From Magnolia sinica (lineage: Eukaryota > Streptophyta > Magnoliopsida > Magnoliales > Magnoliaceae), in contig NC_080574.1 of NCBI RefSeq assembly GCF_029962835.1, positions 23,038,001 to 23,102,000 on the forward strand: DNA of 64,000 bases, read 5' to 3'. The position numbers and the translations under genes are program-made. Shown piece by piece: positions 56,282 to 64,000 of the stretch (the stretch's first letter is position 1; every line of letters starts with the position of its first letter). The notes beneath the pieces are model-generated. The model was not told the DNA's origin. It worked only from the letters and a program-made list of their open reading frames with translations, and made no database searches.

Positions 56282-57510
56282 TGATGCAGGATATGAAATT
56301 TAAATTTGATATGCAAGATTTCAGGCTTAGATCACACTAATTCAAAAACAATAACATAAAAATTCCACGTGCCACACAAAAGTCCAAACCATTCAATTAA
56401 AGGGGAATCTATGTGGGTCCAGGCCTACACAGGCTAAAACTGGACCAATAAAAATTATAAACCAAACGATGCAAAGGGAAATAGAAATCAACCATACATG
56501 CATAACAAACAGTCCTTAATCCAAGGGATTCCCCAATCTCAATTCAAGGAACCCCAGGGTGAAAAAATGGGCAAATAAATTAGGGCTAATACAAACTAAG
56601 GCTAGGATTTAGGAAATATGATTGAAAAGATGAAAACCAGAGGACAACCTGACCTGGAGAAAGCTCCTGCGTGCAGATGGTGGCCCGAGGCTGACGCACG
56701 TGCGCGGGTGGGCTGGCCGCACGTGTGATGGAAGCCCGCCTCCCCAAAGTGACACATGGGCCTTGGTCGGCCAGGGGAGACGTCCAATCCCTCCAAGTTT
56801 GACAACGATCCGACGTAAGGTCGAGGCGTAGTACTCCGCCGAAGTTTCAGTCCTCCTCCAGGTTTAGATTCTAGAAACTGACTGTAGGGGGATGCATAGC
56901 TGCAAAAGCTGGGAAATTCAAAGTAATAATGATGATAGAATATGAGAGATGCGGATAGAAGATGGTAGGGGCAGATGGGGATAAATATGGCTTCGCACTA
57001 CGGTAGTTAGCCCTTTGAAAAAGGAGGGCTTCACACCCACTTTTGAATTCTTCCACAACTCACTAAGAGAGCAAAAAAATAAAGCAGGAATTTCATTAAG
57101 CTTCAATGAATGAAAAGAACTACAAGGGGTGCCTGTTTATAAGGAAAACCCTATACCCCAAAAATTCGCACCATGTGCGCAACTTATTACTTGGCGATGA
57201 AGTAAACTAAAATAAAAATCAAACAAAGAAATCTAAAGCGTTCGCGATGTTCTAAATAATAACAATAAGCAAAACCTAAAATATGAAATGAATCCGACGA
57301 GTGAGTCACGATCATGAGATCCCATGATGGACTTTTCTTGACTATCGGGCCCACCCTTTTGAACCAAAACTTCGTCTTTTAGGTAGGAGGCCCTCCCTGG
57401 ACGTCGTCATCGAGCCAGATCGATGGTGGGGCCCTCCTTCTGCGTATGTACGCGCGAAAGGGGGTGGCGTGCGAGTGCGCGTAGGCGGCATGCGCACGAT
57501 GTCCCCATCA
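56282..57510 (-). repeat. Left (3') LTR of the chromovirus
   Basis: It begins TGATGCAGGATATG and ends GTCCCCATCA on the plus strand. It matches 62479-63688 throughout, for example 'caagatttcaggcttagatc' and 'gcttcgcactacggtagtta' against 'gcttcgcaccacggtagtta'. Confidence 0.88.
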
Positions 57511-60500
57511 TCTTTGGCAAAGGGAAGATTTCGCCACTGGCGAAATAAAACTCTTGAACCGCTCCAGGATGTCAGAATCAAGTCTCTGAAGCTCCTCCTC
57601 AATGAGCCACGTGCTGTTTGAAGCTGGGCGTGACTTCCATTTAACTAGGTATGTCTGAAACCCGCCGTCCGACGTTGAAACTATCTTATAAACCAGGATA
57701 TTCTCTATTTCCTCTCTGGGTGTGTGAATGCTAGGTGTGGGAGGCAGAGGTTGGGATGAAAGGTCGGGAAGAGGCCATGGATCAAGGGGTAAATCTGGGG
57801 AATGAGGATGGGTTTGCGAAGGGCCGGATAAAGTATCAGTGGGTCCCTGAAAAATAATTAGATCCTCCACGTTGAATGTGGAACTAATTCCCATGGAAGG
57901 TGGAAGATCTACCTCGTACGCATTAAGACCGTTTCGCTTTATAATTTTGAAGGGCCCAGCACTACGCGCGTGTAACTTACGAACGGCCCCTGGAGGGTAC
58001 TGCTCGGGCCTGATGCGGACCATCACAGAGTCTCCAATATTGAACTCTTTGAAACGTCTATGTTGGTTTGCAGAAAATTTGTAATGTTCATTACTAGTAG
58101 TGATCTTTCGCCTGATTTCTTGATGCAATTAATGTATGTGACGCGCAAAAGACTGCAGACTAATGGCATATGGGACAATGACATGGGGATAAGATCAATA
58201 GGCTTCGTAGGTTTGTAATTAGTAACGACTTCAAAAGGACTTAGACCTGTGGACCTATTTACAGAACTATTGTATGCAAACTCGGCTATGGGTAGTACGG
58301 TGTCTTATGTTCTGGTATGCTCCCCCATGCTCCCCCACTAAACATCGAAGTAAACTCCCTAGGCTCCTATTAACCACCTTAGTTTGGTCATCGGTCTGAG
58401 AGGGGTAGGCAGAAGAAAATTGGAACCTAGTATTCATCATGTGCCATAGTGTCTTCCAAAAGTAGCTCATAAATCGCACGTCCCAGTTAGATACTATGGT
58501 TTTTGGTAGCCCATGCAGTTTGACGACCTCACTAAAGAACAGCTTGGCAACATGAGATGCATCGGAGGTCTTAGAAAAAAGAATGAAGTGGGCCATTTTA
58601 GAGAAACGGTCCATGACAACAAATATGGAATCATGGTTCCGAATAGTCTTGGGAAGTCCAAGCACAAAGTCCATACTGATGTCCTGCCAAGGGATGAATG
58701 GGACTGGCAAAGGTGTATATAATCCTATATTCTGTTTCCTCTGCTTTGCCAGTTGACAAGTACGACATTGCCCTATAATTTTGGCCATGCCCCGCTTGAG
58801 GCTTGGTCAATGAAATCTATCCTCCACTAAGGCAATGGTCTTGTCACGACCGAAATGACCCGCAACCCCTCTTGAATGTAACTCCTAGATAAAAAAATCG
58901 CGAAGGGAGGTATGTGGTATGCACAAGCGGTCACTCTTAAACAAATATCTGTCCAAAATCAAATACACACTGTTAGCTCCTGACGGACTCTCTAATAAGG
59001 ATGTATGTACAACCATAAAATCTGAACACTCAGAATACTCTTCTTTGATGCGCTCAAGGCCCGTAACTTCAACGCTCATGGAGTTGAGTAATGCAACTCG
59101 ACGACTCAGCGCATCGACAAGCTTATTTTCTACACTGGCCTTGTGCTTTAGCACAAAAGTGTACTCTTGAAGGAATTGAACTCACTTGGCGTGCCTGGGG
59201 CTTAATTTCTCATGAGAGTTCAAGTATCTCAAGGCCTCGTGATCTGAGAACAAGACGAATTCTTGCGGTAACAGGTAATGACGCCAATGGAGTAGTGATT
59301 GCACCATCGCGTAGAATTCCTTGTCATAGGTGGAATACCTTTGTTTCGCCTCATTCAGTTTCTCACTAAAAAAGGCGACAGGGTGCCCTTCCTGGCTAAG
59401 TACTCCTATGTCTACTCCTGACGCGTCACATGCGGCTTCAAAAGCTTTTGAAAAATCTGAAAATCGCGTGACTGGAACTTCGGTTATCTTGACCTTTATC
59501 TCCTCGAAGGCCTTCGAGGCGGCCTTTGTCCATTGAAACTCTCCCTTTTTTATCCAGTCCGTGATGGGAGCCACAATGGAACTGAAGTCGCGAATAAACC
59601 ACCTATAAAAGGTGACTAAGCCATGAAAGTTGCGCACCTCATGAATATTGCAAGGTTCAAGCCAATTAACGATGGCCTTGACCTTCTTGGGATCCGTCGA
59701 TACGCCCTCAGCTGACACAATAAAACCTAAAAAGATCACACCGCTAGACAAGAACGCGCACTTCTTTAGGTTGGCATATAACTTCTCAACCCTAAGGATC
59801 CCACAAACTTGCCTTAAATGGTTGAGATGTTGATCCTTGGTCATGCTATAAATCAAGATATCATCAAAGTATACGACCAGGAACTTCCCTATGAAGGGCC
59901 TCAACACTTGGGTCATCACACGCATGAAAGTGCTTGGGGCGTTAGTTAACCTAAAAGGCATAACTAGCCACTCATATAGCCCATCCTTCGTCTTGAAGGC
60001 CGTCTTTCACTCATCACCAAGGCGTATACGGATTTGGTGATACCCACTTTTGAGGTCAATATTTGAGAAGATAATAGCATTGGCCATCATATCTAGCATG
60101 TCATCAAGACGCGGTATGGGAAACCAATACTTGACTGTGATTTTGTTGATGACCCTACTATCAATGCACATCCTCCATGTGTCATCCTTCTTAGGTGTAA
60201 GAAGGACGGGCACGGTACACGGACTCATGCTCTCTCGAATGAAACCCTTCTCTAGGAGTTCGTCAATCTGGCTCTTCAACTCAGCCTGCTCCTTTGGGTT
60301 CATTCTGTAATGCGGGAGGTTTGGTAGAGTCGCCCCAGGGATTAAATCAATGGCATGCTGTATATCTCTCATAGGGGGAAGCTCATTCGGTAGATCATCA
60401 GGAAAGACATCACGAAATTCATGTACTACCTGAATGGCCTCAGTGGGTAACTCTACGCTAGTCTCTGGTACACACTCCCTGGCCACAAGGGCGTATATCA

Positions 60501-62478
60501 TCGAGTCCGCCTCCGTCTCTCGCTCAAAGTCTTTGGCATTTAAAATATGGAACGGTTTGGACTTGGACTTGGACTCCTTCACTTCTTTTGGGCCGCTCAC
60601 ACCACTCTGTGTGGTGAACTCTTTTGCAGTTGTATTCTTGGGTGGCAGAGGATTTAGCTTGACCTTCTTGCCCTCAAACTAGAATGTACACACATTTGAG
60701 CGACCAAATATGGTAACATCCCTGTCATAGAGCCACGACTTACCCAGAATGATATGACCCACATCCATAGGAACAACATCACACCAAATTGTGTCTTTAA
60801 ATAATCCAAACTGAGTAGGGACAAGACAGCGGTGCGAGACTAGAATGGATGTTTCATCAACCCAGGAGACTCTATAGGGCTAAGGATAGGCTTCCAGCTT
60901 CAAGCCCAAGCTACTCACAGTGCTAGTCGATGCCACATTGGCACAACTACCACTATTCACGATCATCTTACAACTATTTTCCCCACATTTTGCATAAGTA
61001 TAGAAGATCGTATTGCGGCGCCAGTCATCAGTGTTCTTGGCTTGAGTCAGGGCGCAACGCACAATTGCGAGGGTCACAGACTCTTGTGTTCCCTCTTCCT
61101 TATCACTAGGGGTTTTGATTGACTCATATTTCTCCTCACTATCACTCTCTGGGGGCACTACTTCTACTTGTCCATCAATAAGGAGTACTTTGGTGTCCTC
61201 TCTCGTGCCGCACTGGTGAGCAAAATGACCAAACCTCTGACACCTAAAACACCTAGTGGCTCCGCTTCTACGTGAACTAGACTCGACAATCTCTTTACCC
61301 TTATCATCCTTGGGTCTGGGCTTAACATTAGGGGAATGTTTGTTTTAGAATCCTGTGTTAGGTCTAGCCCCAGAGGGGTTGGCCTTAATACCGGATTCGT
61401 GAAAGTCAATCCGCCTTCCCACAGATGCTTTAAGGTATTGCTCGACATCTAACACTACTTAGTACAATTGTTCAATAGTGTCTATCTCTTTGGCGAGCAA
61501 TTCTCTCCTGATGTCAGGACAGAGGCCTGTTTTAAAACGAGCAAGGGTAAGTACTAGGTCATCAACCTCACAGCGGGTCGAGTACTCTTCAAACTTCTCG
61601 ATATAGTCCGCAACACTCATGGAACCCTGTCGAAGAGACTGCCACTCCTCAATCAATCGTAAGCGATAAGAGAAAGGGAGGTACTTTTCTTTAAGTGTTT
61701 CTTTCATCTCTACCCAATGAACTATTGAGAGTTCCCTCGCTCTTTCTTTCTTTTACTCAACCGTCGCCCAAAACCTCTTTACTTAACCCACAAGCTTCAT
61801 CTTGGTGAATCGGACTTATCGAGCATCTGACATATCATACCACTCAAAATAGTGGTCCATATCCGCCAGCCAATCTAGAAAGGCTTTAGGGTCCAAGTGG
61901 CCATCAAATGTAGGGGCATCTATCCTAACTCCCTTGAGGAGTTGTGCATCTGGGTCATATTGATCATGATGTCCCTCACAGAGGGGTGCACAGGTACGCG
62001 CCCATGACCAGCTCCTTGGCTGCCTCCATTCCTTGGTCTAAACTCCTGACCAACTGCCTGAGATTGGGCATCCTTCCCAGTGGTGGGGTTTGCCCTGAAG
62101 GAGACCTCTATTTATTCAAGGTGTTTATCTATGCGTTGTTCCAAGTGCTTATTCAAGGACTCAACCTGCTGGCCTAACTTGGCCACTGTTTCTTGCAGTT
62201 ACTCTATGTTTAGTGTGGGGTGCAAACCGAAACCACGACCCGTACATATGGGCATACACTGACTTACTCAACTTAAGGACCTGCTACGGCAAGTATATGC
62301 GTCTAAAACTAAATGACCCTACGAGACTCTATATGAAGGAGACTACACACCGTTACTAAAATTCAGCTACATATATCAGGGACTACGGTTTTCTAGCAGC
62401 TATATATGATGGACTGGGTGCATGAAGGACTCAAACAAACTAAACCCTAAATATGTGGTGAATTCCCCTACAAGAACC

Positions 62479-63688
62479 TGATGCAGGACATGGAAAATTT
62501 AAATATGATATGCAAGATTTCAGGCTTAGATCACACCAATTCAGAAACAATCACACAAATTCCACATCCCACATGAAAATCCAAACATTCAATTAAAGGG
62601 GAATCTATGCGGGTCCAAGCCGACACAGGCTAGGACTGGACCAATAAAAATTAAAAACCAAACAATGTCAAAGGGAAATAAAATCAACTACTCATGCATA
62701 AAAATCAGTCCCTAATCCAAAGGATTCCCTAATTTCAATTCAAGGAACCCTAAGGTGATAAAAAGGGGCAAATCAATTGGGGATCATGTAATCTAGGATT
62801 AGGATTCATGAAAAAACGGCTATGAGAGGATAAAAACCTGAGCGAAAAGATGATCCCGCGTGTGGACAAGAACAATGGCCCAGATGGACGTGCATGTGAT
62901 CCCGGCCGCACGTGTGTGGGGCCCACTATTCAGAAAAAGGCCACCTTGGCCCTGGTCGGCCAGGGATGGACTCCAAAATCCCCAAATCTCAGCTTGATCC
63001 GATGTACGGTTTGTGCGTGGTGCTCCGCCGAAGTTTCAGCTCGTCTGCGGGCCGAAATCTGGAAACCTGCTGTAATGAAGAAATCTGATGCAACAAAAGG
63101 ACAAATTCGAAGTACGGATGGTGAGGGAAGATGGAAAAAAAGGTGATGGAAGGTGGGGGTGAATGAGGATCGATGTGGCTTCGCACCACGGTAGTTAGCC
63201 CTTCAAAAAGTGAGGGCTTCGCACCCACTTTTGAATTCTTCCACAACTCACGAAGAGAGCAAAAAAATAAAGCAGGAATTTTTTTATTAACTTCAATGAA
63301 TGAAAAGAACTACAAGGGGTGCATATTTATAGGGAGAACCCTATACCCAAAAACTCGCACCATATGCGACACCTATTACTTGGCGATGAAGTAAACTAAA
63401 ATAAAAACTAAATAAGGAAATCTAAAGCGTTCACGATGTTCTAAATAATAACAATAAGCAAAACCTAAAATATAAAACCAATCCGACGAGTGGGCCACGA
63501 TCATAAGATCCCATGGTGGGCTTTTCTTGACTATCGGGCCACTTTTCTAAACCAAAACTTGACTTCTAGCTAGGAGGCCCTCCCTAGACGTCGTCATCGA
63601 GCCATATCGATGGTGGGTCCTCCTCCTACGTACGTACGTGCGGTGGGGGGGCGGCGTGAGTGTTCGTGTGCGCGTGATGTCCCCATCA
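62479..63688 (-). repeat. Right LTR of the chromovirus, shared with a further copy
   Basis: It begins TGATGCAGGACATG and ends GTCCCCATCA. The sequence to its left is the leader side of one internal region; the sequence to its right is the 3' coding end of another. Confidence 0.85.
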
Positions 63689-64000
63689 ATTCTCCCCAGC
63701 TGCAAAGATTTCGCCACTGGCGAAATAAAACTCCTGAACCGCTCCAGGATGTCAGGATCAAGTCTCTGAAGCTCCTCCTCAGTGAGCCACGTGCTGTCTG
63801 AAGCTGGGCGTAACTTCCATTTAACCACGTACTTCTGAAACCCGCCGTCCGACGTTGAAACTATCTGATGGTCTAGGATATCCTCTATTTCCTTTTTGGG
63901 TGTGTGAAGGTTAGGTATGGGAAATAAAGGCTGGAAAAATGAGTCGGGAAGGATAGGTATGGGAGGTAGAGGCTGGGAAGATGGGTCGGGACGGGTAGGT
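63689..64000 (-). mobile_element. Start of a second chromovirus internal region (cut by window edge)
   Basis: Immediately right of the LTR comes a purine tract (minus strand CTGGGGAGAAT) and then the same chromodomain-like tail as at 57.5-57.7 kb (minus strand KWKLRPASDSTWLTEEELQR). The order LTR-internal-LTR-internal therefore continues past the window. Confidence 0.8.

Larger units (their letters stand above)
56282..63688 (-). mobile_element. Ty3/gypsy retrotransposon, chromovirus type
   Basis: Minus-strand fossil with LTRs 56282-57510 and 62479-63688. From the right: gag (about 61.2-61.9 kb; YLPFSYRLRLIEEWQSLRQG) with a CCHC knuckle (CFRCQRFGHFAHQC), protease region (about 60.9 kb), reverse transcriptase (about 59.7-60.4 kb; YFDDILIYS), RNase H ([16 protein letters not shown]), integrase (about 58.2-58.8 kb; MDFVLGLPKT), and a chromodomain-like tail near 57.6-57.7 kb (YLVKWKSRPASNSTW). 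The C-terminal chromodomain identifies a chromovirus; the clade is not settled. The copy is broken at several points. No outer target duplication can be checked because the right side joins further element sequence. Confidence 0.88.

Noticed and set aside
56273-57520. TCTTTGG on both sides of the left chromovirus LTR, suggesting a solo LTR
   Set aside because: Internal chromovirus sequence follows directly on the right, so the short match is more likely chance.
1-64000. CRISPR arrays, operons, rRNA genes, prokaryotic systems
   Set aside because: Spliced plant genes and plant transposons throughout; no regularly spaced repeat arrays with unique spacers were seen.

Overview
The window looks like nuclear DNA of a flowering plant. 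It holds two intron-containing host genes with angiosperm-type proteins and one intronless PPR gene. These sit in a dense bed of plant retrotransposons, LINEs, SINEs and MITE-like elements. A repeated fold-back element built around motifs such as 'gtggggcccac' and 'atggacggtgtggat' recurs throughout. I associate this motif style with magnoliid genomes (Magnoliales/Laurales), but that is an impression and not something the sequence proves.

Layout. 1-3137: the end of an LTR, an AT-rich spacer, a tRNA-type SINE with a 17-bp target duplication, a fold-back element, then the probable upstream/leader region of the first gene. 3138-27275 (+): a complete ferric reduction oxidase gene of the FRO6/FRO7 type, nine coding exons encoding 743 residues. 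Its third intron is 18.7 kb because a Ty1/copia element (6336-22492) sits in it, and that element is itself split by an 11-kb Ty3/gypsy Tekay/Del-type element (8691-19704). Smaller elements (an RTE LINE tail, a MITE, a TRIM LTR fragment) share the intron. 27276-29881: the FRO 3' region with two minisatellites, then no recognised gene. 29882-30817 (-): an intronless PLS-type PPR gene, short and without a normal C-terminal E/DYW extension.

30818-44478 is gene-poor. It holds a solo LTR of the same copia family (34504-35136), eight tandemly crowded or nested copies of the fold-back family (36.0-43.2 kb), and an older LTR fragment. 44479-49144 (+): the first three coding exons of an ALFIN-LIKE (AL) PHD-finger gene. 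The exons for the C-terminal half, including the PHD finger, are not found before the window ends, so the third intron is at least 14.8 kb or the gene is cut. That intron contains an L1-type LINE (49806-53521, 11-bp target duplication) in which a MULE-type element (9-bp duplication) and a TRIM (5-bp duplication) are nested. It also contains a second L1 3' end with poly(A), and a chromovirus-type Ty3/gypsy block (56282 to the window end) arranged LTR-internal-LTR-internal.

The two host genes do not form a pathway: FRO is a membrane ferric-chelate reductase, AL a nuclear histone-mark reader. What they share is architecture: intact splice sites and coding frames with introns expanded by layered insertions whose order can be read from target duplications. 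No CRISPR, operon, tRNA or rRNA gene was seen. I did not find a clearly new biological system; the least-explained structures are the fold-back family and the 3.5-kb LTR-specific segment of the Tekay element.
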